DNA of 20,970 nt from JALZUE01 sp051251725 (lineage in GTDB: Bacteria; Pseudomonadota; Gammaproteobacteria; Enterobacterales; Alteromonadaceae). The stretch covers positions 1 through 20,970 of the forward strand of contig JBPOFN010000058.1 of the NCBI GenBank assembly GCA_051251725.1. Reading direction: 5' to 3'. Positions 7,352 through 15,270 of this stretch are shown here, one piece after another (the first letter of the stretch is position 1; each line of letters opens with the position of its first letter). The notes under the pieces were generated by a model. The model was not told the DNA's origin, did no database searches, and worked only from the letters and a program-made list of their open reading frames with translations. Position numbers and translations under genes: made by a program.

Positions 7352-8785
7352 ATGAATAATAAACAAGCACCTTATAAAATGCACCCTGACCGTTTGTTCA
7401 GTAGTGATAGTAAAGAACGAGAAATTAGTCGTTTATTGTATAACAGCGTAAAAGATTTACCGATTATCAGCCCGCATGGTCATACCGACCCTAGCTGGTT
7501 TGCTAATAACAATAATTTTACCAATGCGACTGAATTATTGATTATTCCTGATCATTACGTTTTTCGTATGCTTTATAGCCAAGGTGTTAGTTTAGATGAA
7601 ATTGGTCTTGCACGTGTTGACGGCAGTACCACCGATGTTGATTATTTGGCAGTGTGGAAGCTATTTGCTAAAAATTATTATCTGTTTCATGGTACGCCAT
7701 CAAGAATGTGGATGGATTATGTTTTTTGTGAAGTGTTTGGTTTCGACGTTGTATTAAATGAAGGTAACGCGGAATTCTTTTACGAAACCATTAACAAAGC
7801 GTTGGCAACTGATGCTTTTCGTCCAAGAGAATTATTAAAACATTTTAATATTGAATTACTTGCCACTACCGAAGGCGCTACTGACTCTTTACAACACCAT
7901 AGCAAAATTAAAGCAGACGGCCTCAATAATACCGTTATTACCACGTTTAGACCTGATGATGTTGTTGATCCTCAAATTAGAGGCTTTAGCCAAAACATTG
8001 AAAAGTTAAGTGCTTTAACGAATGAAGACACTCATAGCTGGCATGGCTATTTAAACGCTATTCGTAATCGCCGTGAATTTTTCAGACTTCATGGTGCCAC
8101 TGCCACAGATCACGGTCACGCGACTGCTTTAACCGCTGATTTGTCGCCGGTTGAATGTCAGCGCTTATTTGAAAAAGTTATTACAGGCCAAGCCAGCCCA
8201 CAAGAGCAAGAGCTATTCAGAGCGCAAATGTTAACTGAAATGGCCGGCATGAGTTTAGAAGACGGCATGGTATTGCAGCTGCATCCTGGTATTCATCGCA
8301 ATCATAATACCTCGGTATTACAACAGTTTGGTACTGATAAAGGCGGCGATATTCCGGTTAGTGTTGAATATGTTAATAGCCTTAAACCTTTGCTTTCGAA
8401 ATACGGTAATGAAAGCAAATTACGCATCATTTTATTTACGCTTGATGAAGATAATTATACCCGTGAACTTGCACCGCTTGCGGGACATTACCCTTGTTTA
8501 AAACTTGGCCCAGCCTGGTGGTTTAACGACTCACCAGAAGGAATGTTACGTTTTCGTCATCAAGTTACTGAAACTGCTGGTTTTTATAATACTGTTGGTT
8601 TTAATGATGATACTCGTGCCTTTTTATCTATTCCTGCTCGCCATGATGTCGCGAGAAGAATTGACTGTCGCTTCTTAGCGCAAATGGTTGCTCAGCATCG
8701 CATTTCTGAAACTGCAGCCTTTACCATCGCCCATGACTTGTCATACCGATTAGCCAAAGAAGGTTACCAAAATAGCCTAGGATAA
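7352..8785 (+). CDS. uxaC: glucuronate isomerase
   Basis: This 477-residue protein matches the UxaC family in length and character, an amidohydrolase-fold, metal-dependent isomerase converting D-glucuronate to D-fructuronate (and galacturonate to tagaturonate). The N-terminal metal-binding pair is HGH (His42 and His44 in ISPHGHTDPSWF). Family-like stretches include LLATTEGATDSL, TTFRPDDVVDP and a C-terminal segment with RHDVARRIDCRFLAQMV. It is cytoplasmic and lies between uxuB and the TRAP transporter genes. The HGHTDP form of the metal motif belongs to a UxaC branch distinct from that of E. coli, whose motif reads more like FHCHL. A GAGGAT-like ribosome binding site precedes the ATG. Confidence 0.93.
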   Translation: MNNKQAPYKMHPDRLFSSDSKEREISRLLYNSVKDLPIISPHGHTDPSWFANNNNFTNATELLIIPDHYVFRMLYSQGVSLDEIGLARVDGSTTDVDYLAVWKLFAKNYYLFHGTPSRMWMDYVFCEVFGFDVVLNEGNAEFFYETINKALATDAFRPRELLKHFNIELLATTEGATDSLQHHSKIKADGLNNTVITTFRPDDVVDPQIRGFSQNIEKLSALTNEDTHSWHGYLNAIRNRREFFRLHGATATDHGHATALTADLSPVECQRLFEKVITGQASPQEQELFRAQMLTEMAGMSLEDGMVLQLHPGIHRNHNTSVLQQFGTDKGGDIPVSVEYVNSLKPLLSKYGNESKLRIILFTLDEDNYTRELAPLAGHYPCLKLGPAWWFNDSPEGMLRFRHQVTETAGFYNTVGFNDDTRAFLSIPARHDVARRIDCRFLAQMVAQHRISETAAFTIAHDLSYRLAKEGYQNSLG

Positions 8786-8880
8786 ATAATACAAGTTACA
8801 TAGCTAAATCATTGTCGCTGTGTAATTTACTAAATAAAAACGATAGTCATAAAAATAATATCGGTTATGGGGAGTTTCAA

Positions 8881-9879
8881 GTGAAAAAATTGATCTTAAT
8901 GTTTACCAGCGTCGCACTGTGTTTTGCTATCGCTGGCTGCAACAAAAAAGAGAGTGTTACTACCTTGCGTATTGGCCACTCATTAGATGTTGAGCACAGC
9001 GTTCATAAAGCAATGGAGCATATGGCGAAACAGCTGGCGCTTTATTCTAACAATACCATGGAAATTAAAATTTACCCGAATGCCCAATTAGGCGGCGAGC
9101 GTGAAATGGTGGAGTTGCTGCAAATTGGTAGTTTAGCACTGACCAAAGTATCAGCGGCGACGATTGAAGGTTTTGTGCCTGAAATGAAGCTTTATGGCGT
9201 GCCATACCTTTTTAAGAATAAAGCGCATAAATGGCAAGTACTTAACAGCGATGTTGGTCAAGAACTGTTAGCGTTAACTAAAAAAGCGCATTTAGTCGGT
9301 TTAGGTTATTACGATGCCGGCAGTCGCAGTTTTTATATGACTGAGGATAAAGTGCAATCTCCGGCTGATTTGGTTGGCCGTAAAATTCGTGTTATGCAAA
9401 GCCCAAGCGCAGTAAAAATGGTGCAATCTTTTGGCGGGGCCGCAACGCCGATATCATTTGGTGAATTATATGCCGCGTTACAGCAAGGTGTCGTTGATGG
9501 CGCTGAAAATAATCCGCCGTCGTTTTACCTTTCACGTCATTATGAAATTTCTAAATATTATGTTTTAGACGAACATACTTCGATTCCTGATGTCATTATT
9601 GCCAGTAAACATGTGATGTCGACACTAAATAAACAACAAAAAACTTGGCTGCAAATGGCGGTGAATGACTCTATTGAATTACAAAAAGCGCTATGGCTTG
9701 CCTTAGAAGAAAAATCATTAGCGGAAGTAAAAAAATACGGTGTGGAAGTAATTTACCCTGATAAACAACCTTTTATAGATGCGTTAGCACCATTATATCA
9801 AAGCCTTAACGGCACTGTTGTCGGTGAGTACTTAAACAAGGTTAAGCAAATAAAAGTACCGGGAGAAAACAATGAATAA
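8881..9879 (+). CDS. dctP: TRAP transporter substrate-binding lipoprotein (DctP), probable uronate binder
   Basis: I chose the GTG start at 8881, giving 332 residues, because a GGGGAG ribosome binding site precedes it and the protein then starts VKKLILMF with a lipobox AIAGC (Cys20). The open frame extends upstream to a TTG at 8812, but that would add 23 residues before the signal peptide. The DctP fold is recognisable from YPNAQLGGEREM, GRKIRVMQSP (about 167-176) and the GELYAALQQGVVDGAENNP stretch. The Arg in the second and Asn in the third normally clamp the ligand carboxylate. As the extracytoplasmic receptor it would pass the acid to DctQ and DctM. Position directly behind uxuB and uxaC suggests D-glucuronate or a related uronate. 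Confidence 0.9.
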   Translation: MKKLILMFTSVALCFAIAGCNKKESVTTLRIGHSLDVEHSVHKAMEHMAKQLALYSNNTMEIKIYPNAQLGGEREMVELLQIGSLALTKVSAATIEGFVPEMKLYGVPYLFKNKAHKWQVLNSDVGQELLALTKKAHLVGLGYYDAGSRSFYMTEDKVQSPADLVGRKIRVMQSPSAVKMVQSFGGAATPISFGELYAALQQGVVDGAENNPPSFYLSRHYEISKYYVLDEHTSIPDVIIASKHVMSTLNKQQKTWLQMAVNDSIELQKALWLALEEKSLAEVKKYGVEVIYPDKQPFIDALAPLYQSLNGTVVGEYLNKVKQIKVPGENNE

Positions 9880-10366
9880 GCTTTATTTAAGTATTATCAC
9901 GGCCCTTAAATATTTAGTGATATTTTTGTCTACGGCCATTGTGTTAGTGGTAACACTGCAAGTGTTTTCCCGCTTTGTATTAAATTCCCCCAGTTCAATT
10001 ACCGAAGAGTTAGCGCGCTTTCTTCTTATTTGGATTGGCTTATTTGGTGGTGCTTACGGCTACCACACCAATGCACATTTAGGCTTAGACATTGTGACTA
10101 ACCGTTTTAATGAACAGTTACAACGTTGGGTTAGTGTTGGTTCACATTTATTAATTGCCGGTTTCGCGATTTTTGTCATGATCATGGGCGGAGTTTCTTT
10201 AGTGTTATTAACGTTTGATCCTCCACAAATATCGGCGGCACTTGAAATTAAAATGGGCTATATCTACAGCGCTGTGCCTATCTCAGGGATGCTGTTTGTT
10301 TATATTGCCCTGATGAAAATATCAGCGTTAATTTGTGATTTCTCACCGACTAAGAAGGCGGCATAA
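9872..10366 (+). CDS. dctQ: TRAP transporter small membrane subunit (DctQ)
   Basis: This 164-residue protein has four hydrophobic segments (about 12-33, 48-65, 88-110 and 127-150), as expected for DctQ. Family motifs include a FSRFVLNSPSSITEELARFLLIWIGLFGGAY stretch near 30-62. It forms the inner-membrane complex with DctM. Its start overlaps the end of dctP by 8 bases, consistent with translational coupling, and dctM starts 2 bases after its stop. Confidence 0.92.
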   Translation: MNKLYLSIITALKYLVIFLSTAIVLVVTLQVFSRFVLNSPSSITEELARFLLIWIGLFGGAYGYHTNAHLGLDIVTNRFNEQLQRWVSVGSHLLIAGFAIFVMIMGGVSLVLLTFDPPQISAALEIKMGYIYSAVPISGMLFVYIALMKISALICDFSPTKKAA

Positions 10367-10368
10367 TT

Positions 10369-11667
10369 ATGGAATTTTCAGGTCTTATTTTACTTGTCGT
10401 ATTTTTCTTTTTATTGGTAATGAATATTCCAATTTCATTTAGTATTGGTATTGCCACTTTTGCGACCATGCTCTACAGCATTGATTTAATGCCAGCAGCA
10501 ACCACCATAGCGCAAAGACTAGCCGGCGGTATTAACAGTTTTGCTTTACTCGCTATTCCATTTTTTGTCTTATCTGGCCTTATTATGGGACAAGGCGGTA
10601 TTGCTAAGCGGCTGATTGAATGTGCGATGGCATTAATCGGTATGTTACCTGGTGGTCTTGCCCTTGTTAACGTGCTTTCTTGTACACTCTTTGGCGCAAT
10701 TTCAGGCTCAGCGGTCGCGGCAACTAGTGCGATTGGTAGCTTTATGATCCCTGAAATGGAAAAGAAAGGTTACAGCCGTGAATTTAGTGCTGCTGTCACT
10801 GGCGCTGCGGCCACTACAGGCATGCTGATACCGCCAAGTAATATCTTAATTATATATGCTATTGCCAGTGGTGGCGTGTCAATTGCTGCGTTATTTGTTG
10901 CCGGTTATTTACCCGGTTTATTAGTGGCTTTAGCTTTAATGTTGGTCTGTGCTGGTTATTCAAAATTACATGGTTACCCAACTGAGCCTCGTGTGCCGTT
11001 TAAAGTGATGGCGCAAAAAGTACTAGCGGCACTGCCAAGCTTATTCCTTATTTTTATCATTATTGGCGGTATTATTGGCGGAATTTTTACGCCAACTGAA
11101 GCCGGTGCGATTGCCGTTATTTATTCGTTACTATTAGCAGTAGTTTTTTACAAAGAAGTTAAGGTAAATCAACTGCCGGCTATTTTATTAAAAGCGGGTG
11201 AAACGACGGCAATTGTAATGTTATTGATTGGCGCATCGTCAGCAATGTCTTGGATTTTATCTTACGAAAACATTCCTCAAACCATCACTGATTTTTTATT
11301 AATGTTAAGCGATAACCCGTTATTGATCTTGTTAATTATTAACTTAACTTTATTAGTGGTTGGGGCTTTTATGGATATGACGCCAGCGGTGCTTATTTTT
11401 ACGCCAATATTTTTACCTGTTGCGGTTGAGCTAGGTATGTCGCCGTTACACTTTGGTATTATGATCGTACTTAACTTATCTATCGGGCTTTGTTCACCAC
11501 CGGTGGGCTCAGTGTTGTTTGTTAGTTGCGCTGTTGCTAAAACCACGATAGGCAAAATTATTCGTCCGTTAATGCCTCTGTATATCGCAATGTTTTGTAT
11601 CTTGATGTTGGTGACTTATGTGCCTGCGATCAGTGAATTTTTCCCTAAATTTTTCGGTTTATATTAG
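10369..11667 (+). CDS. dctM: TRAP transporter large permease subunit (DctM)
   Basis: This 432-residue polytopic protein of the DctM/SiaM type is the sodium-coupled permease of the TRAP system. Recognisable parts are IPFFVLSGLIMGQGG (near 63-77), GSAVAATSAIGSFMIPEM, TGAAATTGMLIPPSN, FTPTEAGAIAVIYS and LCSPPVGSVLFV, all typical of the two-scaffold elevator fold. Length is normal. Its stop codon TAG at 11665-11667 is formed partly by the first base of the MITE-like element that follows. Removing the element with one TA would leave TAT TAA, so the protein would end at the same residue. It therefore seems intact despite the insertion. Confidence 0.93.
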   Translation: MEFSGLILLVVFFFLLVMNIPISFSIGIATFATMLYSIDLMPAATTIAQRLAGGINSFALLAIPFFVLSGLIMGQGGIAKRLIECAMALIGMLPGGLALVNVLSCTLFGAISGSAVAATSAIGSFMIPEMEKKGYSREFSAAVTGAAATTGMLIPPSNILIIYAIASGGVSIAALFVAGYLPGLLVALALMLVCAGYSKLHGYPTEPRVPFKVMAQKVLAALPSLFLIFIIIGGIIGGIFTPTEAGAIAVIYSLLLAVVFYKEVKVNQLPAILLKAGETTAIVMLLIGASSAMSWILSYENIPQTITDFLLMLSDNPLLILLIINLTLLVVGAFMDMTPAVLIFTPIFLPVAVELGMSPLHFGIMIVLNLSIGLCSPPVGSVLFVSCAVAKTTIGKIIRPLMPLYIAMFCILMLVTYVPAISEFFPKFFGLY

Positions 11668-11979
11668 GGGCTGTTGATCTTTGTTTATAATTTCAGCTGA
11701 GAGAAAAAATTGTCTTAGGTAAGGCAGAAATAACGAGATTTAGCGATCTAAACGAATTGTTTCTAACGTAACATAAGACAATTTTGGCCTCAGCCCGAAG
11801 GGCAATGGCTATTTTCCCCCTAACCACATTAGAATTCGTTTATTTACGACCAAATGGATGTGGAAGGTAGAGCGACGTTGAACCAAAGCCGAGAGGGTCT
11901 AAATCGAACTCATTCTGCTTTGTTAATGAATAAAACAGCCTGTTGCTCAAAAATAATACAAAGCTCAACAGACCCTAAT
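11663..11979. mobile_element. MITE-like non-autonomous element with terminal inverted repeats
   Basis: The ends at 11663-11684 and 11958-11979 are inverted repeats matching at 20 of 22 positions, with a core resembling AGGGTCTGTTGAGCTTTGT. Taking TA as the duplicated target (11665-11666 and 11976-11977), the element is 309 bp (11667-11975) with GGGG and CCC tips. It encodes no protein. Inside are a perfect 12-bp inverted repeat (11706-11717 with 11774-11785), a small hairpin (11739-11752) and a 9-bp inverted pair (11750-11758 with 11833-11841), so an RNA copy would be highly folded. It lies between dctM and the gluconokinase gene. A TA target duplication is typical of IS630/Tc1-mariner relatives, but the source transposase is not in the window. 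Confidence 0.7.
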
Positions 11980-11984
11980 GCAGT

Positions 11985-12013
11985 AGCAATTAATTCGTTG
12001 GTGATTAATTGCT
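11985..12013. promoter_or_regulatory. perfect 10-bp inverted repeat upstream of gluconokinase
   Basis: AGCAATTAAT (11985-11994) and ATTAATTGCT (12004-12013) are perfect inverted copies around a 9-base loop, ending 20 bases before the gntK start. No T tract follows, so a terminator is unlikely. It may be an operator or an mRNA leader hairpin. It lies outside the MITE-like element, so it predates the insertion. Confidence 0.4.
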
Positions 12014-12033
12014 TCATTAAATAAGAGTATTTT

Positions 12034-12516
12034 ATGATTTATATAGTGATGGGTGTCAGTGGTTGTGGTAAATCTACTGTCGGGAGCCTTTTAGCAGAAC
12101 GTTTATCTTTACCATTTTATGATGCTGACGATTATCATCCGCCTAAGAACATTGAAAAAATGTCAAAGGGCACACCGTTAACTGATGATGATAGAAAGCC
12201 TTGGTTAACTTTATTAGCTGATCATATTATTCAGTGGCAAGCAGATGGTGGCGCGGTTTTAGCGTGTTCTGCTTTAAAGCAAATTTATCGCGATTTATTA
12301 AGCTCTACCACTGAAGGTGTTGTACAATTTGTCTATCTTAAAGGCGATCAAGCAACACTCGCTAGTCGTTTACGTAATAGAGATGCTCATTTTATGCCAG
12401 ACTCACTGCTTAAAAGTCAGCTAGAGACACTTGAGCCACCCAAAGATGCGATCACCGTGTCACTTAATAACGCTGTTGACGATATTATTTCAGATATTTT
12501 AAAGGTAATTAACTAA
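12034..12516 (+). CDS. gntK: gluconokinase
   Basis: This 160-residue P-loop kinase would phosphorylate D-gluconate to 6-phosphogluconate with ATP in the cytoplasm. The Walker A motif is GVSGCGKS (7-14). The family stretches FYDADDYHPPKNIEKMSKGTPLTDDDRKPWL (29-59) and LACSALKQIYRD are clear, and the length suits the GntK family (about 160-175 residues). An AAGAG ribosome binding site precedes the ATG. Its TAA shares a base with the ATG of the LarA homologue, so the two should be translationally coupled, which ties gluconate to that enzyme. No gluconate permease or gluconate dehydratase is nearby, so gluconate is probably made inside the cell. Confidence 0.93.
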   Translation: MIYIVMGVSGCGKSTVGSLLAERLSLPFYDADDYHPPKNIEKMSKGTPLTDDDRKPWLTLLADHIIQWQADGGAVLACSALKQIYRDLLSSTTEGVVQFVYLKGDQATLASRLRNRDAHFMPDSLLKSQLETLEPPKDAITVSLNNAVDDIISDILKVIN

Positions 12517-13802
12517 TGACTTATCCTATTCACCATGTTGATACTCAAAAGACCATTTCTGATGATGAATTAAAAACCATCATTGATGACTTTATTGAAC
12601 AAAAAGCACGTAGCGCTAAAAAGATTTTAATATTACCGCCTGATATCACCCGTTTTTATTCAAAAGCTGGGTTTATTTCTACTTATCTTTATCAGCAGTT
12701 AAAAGACCAAGCAGATATTTTCTTTTTACCTGCATTAGGTACACATGAGCCGATGTCAGCGGGTGAAATCGACAGTATGTTTGGCACTGAGATCCCAAAA
12801 GAACGTTTTCTGCCGCACTTTTGGCGTACTGACGTTGAAGTACTTGGCGAGATCAGTAAAGAGCGAATGGCTGAGTTATCTGAAGATAAATTAGATTGCA
12901 CCATGGAAGTGGCGGTTAATAAGTTATTGTTAGATAAGTCATGGGATCTTATTATTTCAGTTGGTCAAATTGTCCCGCATGAAGTGATTGGCATGGCTAA
13001 CTATACTAAAAATATTTTAGTCGGTACGGGCGGCGAAGATACTATTCATAAATCTCATTATTTAGGTGCTGTCTATGGTATGGAACGTATTATGGGCAGG
13101 ACATACACACCGGTAAGACAAGCGCTAAATGAAGGTTTCGATCAGTTTTTACGTCACTTACCGATAGAGTTTATTTTAACGGTGTTAGGTAAAAAGAATG
13201 ATAAATTAGCGCTGCAAGGGGTTTATTGCGGTAATCAAGATGCTACCTATGAAGCGGCTTGTGAATTAAGTCAGCAATTAAATTTAAACTTATTAGAAAA
13301 ACCGATTAAAAAAGCGATTGTTTATTTAGAACCTGCGGAATTTAAAACGACTTGGTTAGGTAATAAAGCCATTTATCGTACGCGTATGGCGATGGCCGAT
13401 GCGGGTGAATTAATTATTTTAGCGCCAGCTTTACATGGTTTTGGTGAAGACGCGGGCATTGATAAGTTAATTCGTAAGTTCGGTTATAAAACAACTGACG
13501 AAACCTTAGTCGCGGTACAAAATAATCCTGAGTTAGCGAGTAACTTGTCGGCTGCAGCTCATTTAATTCACGGTACGAGTGATAAACGTTTTAACATTAC
13601 TTATTGCCCCGGTGACGGCGTTAGTAAAGAAGAGATAGAATCAGTAAATTACCAGTATTGTCATTATGATGACATGGTGAAACAGTACCCGATTGAAAGC
13701 CTGAAAAATGGTTGGAATACTTTGGCAAACGGTGAAGAAATTTTTTATGTCAGTAATCCTGCTTTAGGTTTATGGGCAACGGAAGAAAATTTTAACCGTT
13801 AG
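12516..13802 (+). CDS. LarA-family nickel-pincer-nucleotide 2-hydroxyacid epimerase; candidate D-mannonate/D-gluconate 2-epimerase
   Basis: This 428-residue protein is a homologue of lactate racemase LarA. Compared from memory with L. plantarum LarA, the key residues line up. Asp43 and Arg46 (DITR) match Asp72 and Arg75. His77 (GTH) matches His108. His155 and Lys165 keep the 10-residue spacing of His174 and Lys184, the covalent cofactor lysine. His181 keeps the 16-residue spacing to the nickel ligand His200. Lys284 probably matches Lys298. The enzyme should therefore carry the Ni-pincer cofactor and epimerise at C2 by hydride transfer. Lactate racemase is possible. However, coupling to gluconokinase and linkage to uxaC/uxuB favours interconversion of D-mannonate and D-gluconate. 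As I recall, a D-gluconate 2-epimerase has been reported among LarA homologues. Substrate is inference; family is secure. Confidence 0.88.
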   Translation: MTYPIHHVDTQKTISDDELKTIIDDFIEQKARSAKKILILPPDITRFYSKAGFISTYLYQQLKDQADIFFLPALGTHEPMSAGEIDSMFGTEIPKERFLPHFWRTDVEVLGEISKERMAELSEDKLDCTMEVAVNKLLLDKSWDLIISVGQIVPHEVIGMANYTKNILVGTGGEDTIHKSHYLGAVYGMERIMGRTYTPVRQALNEGFDQFLRHLPIEFILTVLGKKNDKLALQGVYCGNQDATYEAACELSQQLNLNLLEKPIKKAIVYLEPAEFKTTWLGNKAIYRTRMAMADAGELIILAPALHGFGEDAGIDKLIRKFGYKTTDETLVAVQNNPELASNLSAAAHLIHGTSDKRFNITYCPGDGVSKEEIESVNYQYCHYDDMVKQYPIESLKNGWNTLANGEEIFYVSNPALGLWATEENFNR

Positions 13803-13807
13803 ATATT

Positions 13808-13846
13808 TTTACTCGCTAAAACAGCGTAATAGTGAGTAAACGAGTA
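13808..13846 (+). promoter_or_regulatory. alternative hairpins between the epimerase gene and larC
   Basis: TTTACTCGCTA (13808-13818) can pair with 13830-13840 (10 of 11 bases, loop of 11). The part TACTCG (13810-13815) can instead pair with CGAGTA at 13841-13846, so the folds exclude each other. No T tract follows. It may lower or tune expression of the cofactor genes relative to the enzyme, or stabilise the upstream message. Confidence 0.35.
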
Positions 13847-13872
13847 GTACATTAAGTTTGAGTGGTTGTAGT

Positions 13873-15270
13873 ATGCAAACTAAAATAGAAAATTCTCACA
13901 TACATTTAGACATTGTCGGCGGCATAGCGGGTGACATGTTTATTAGTGCGATGTTAGATACCTTTACGTTTTTACAAACGGAAGTTTTTTTAGCGATTAA
14001 GCAGGTTTTACCTGAAAATATCGGCACGCCAGTTTTATCTAAAGAGGTAAATTCAGGTATTAGCGGTTTAACCTTTAAATTAAAACTCGATGGCGCGGAC
14101 AATACGGTAGCCGTTCCTCATGCTAAGATGCATGCTACTCACTCTCACCAGCACGAACACTCTCATACAGACAGCCATGATCATACAGAAAACCATAGTC
14201 ACCCACATGAGCATGATCATCATCAACACAAGCATAACTACAACCATGATCATCAAGATGACAATTCCCATGACCACGAGCACGACCATGTTCATAGCCA
14301 CAGCCATGAAACCACTTATCGCTATTTATGTCAGTTAATACAATCTAGTAAGCTCAGCGCTGAAGTTGCAAATGTGGCCATTGAAATTTTAACAATTATT
14401 GCGCATGCGGAAGCTAAAATTCATGATAAAATACTCGATGATGTGCATTTTCATGAATTAGCCGATTGGGACTCTTTAATGGATGTGGTTGCAGCGGCCG
14501 TTATTTTACATGCGTTATCAGCAAGTACGTGGAGTTCATCAAAATTGCCCTTAGGCGGCGGCTTTGTTAATACTCAGCATGGTTTGATCCCGGTACCCGC
14601 GCCAGCAACGGCTGAAATTTTGTTAGGTTTTGAATTCTTTGACGACAATATAAAAGGCGAGCGTATTACCCCAACCGGCGCTGCCATTCTTAAATATTTA
14701 TACAATCGCGGTTTATTAACCAATGTGCCGCAAAGTCAATTAGTCGCCACAGGTTATGGCCTCGGCACTAAAGTATTTCCGGGCATGCCAAATATTTTAC
14801 GGGCCATGCATTTTAATAAAAATATTCAAAAACATAGCCAGCAAGATACCGTAGTGATCATTGAATTTGATATTGATGATATGACCGGTGAAGAACTCGG
14901 CTTAGCACTTGATTTATTAAGAGCTCAACAAGGTGTTATTGATGTAACAGCGCAAAGTGCACGGGGTAAGAAAAACCGTGCGGTTGAATTAATACGCATA
15001 CTTGCTGCGAGCGCAGAATATCAAGATGTTATCGATAGCTGTTTTAATCAAACCACCACGATTGGTTTACGTTATCGTTTTGAAACTCGTCGTCATTTAC
15101 CTAGAACGCAGAAAAGCATTGATGGTCATCAATTTAAAAGTGTGCAGCGGCCAAATGGCGAGGTTACACATAAAATAGAACATGATGAGTTAACCGAGCT
15201 TACTACATTAAATGAGCGTAGGGCGGTTAAAGGGGCTATTGAGCATTCCTTGACTAAGAGGAAGACATAA
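13873..15270 (+). CDS. larC: LarC, nickel-pincer cofactor biosynthesis nickel insertase, with long histidine-rich insert
   Basis: LarC inserts nickel into the dithio-pyridinium nucleotide made by LarB and LarE, in a CTP-dependent cyclometallation. I prefer the ATG at 13873 (465 residues), which places the conserved HLDIVGGIAGDMF near the N terminus; the frame is open to a TTG at 13858, adding 5 residues. The N-terminal domain ends in a histidine-rich stretch at about residues 83-145, with 26 His in 63 residues plus many Asp and Glu, likely a nickel-holding segment. The C-terminal part has ERITPTGAAILKYL and FDIDDMTGEELGLALDLL, typical of the LarC catalytic half. In L. plantarum the two halves need a ribosomal frameshift; here they are one continuous frame. 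The stop overlaps the larE start (TAATG). Confidence 0.9.
   Translation: MQTKIENSHIHLDIVGGIAGDMFISAMLDTFTFLQTEVFLAIKQVLPENIGTPVLSKEVNSGISGLTFKLKLDGADNTVAVPHAKMHATHSHQHEHSHTDSHDHTENHSHPHEHDHHQHKHNYNHDHQDDNSHDHEHDHVHSHSHETTYRYLCQLIQSSKLSAEVANVAIEILTIIAHAEAKIHDKILDDVHFHELADWDSLMDVVAAAVILHALSASTWSSSKLPLGGGFVNTQHGLIPVPAPATAEILLGFEFFDDNIKGERITPTGAAILKYLYNRGLLTNVPQSQLVATGYGLGTKVFPGMPNILRAMHFNKNIQKHSQQDTVVIIEFDIDDMTGEELGLALDLLRAQQGVIDVTAQSARGKKNRAVELIRILAASAEYQDVIDSCFNQTTTIGLRYRFETRRHLPRTQKSIDGHQFKSVQRPNGEVTHKIEHDELTELTTLNERRAVKGAIEHSLTKRKT

Noticed and set aside
8812..8880. TTG start giving a longer DctP
   Set aside because: It would put 23 polar residues before the signal peptide; GTG at 8881 has a good ribosome binding site and gives a normal lipoprotein.
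11668..12033. Possible gene or riboswitch between dctM and gntK
   Set aside because: No open frame of useful length; the terminal inverted repeats and TA borders explain the stretch better as a small mobile element.
12516..13802. Plain lactate racemase operon
   Set aside because: No lactate permease or lactate dehydrogenase is nearby, while gluconokinase is translationally coupled and uronate genes precede it. It remains possible but is less likely.
14080..14338. Open frames on both strands across the His-rich part of larC, rich in Met, Val or Thr/Ile
   Set aside because: They are shadows of the repetitive CAT/CAC codons of the histidine tract in larC, with no start signals or family likeness.
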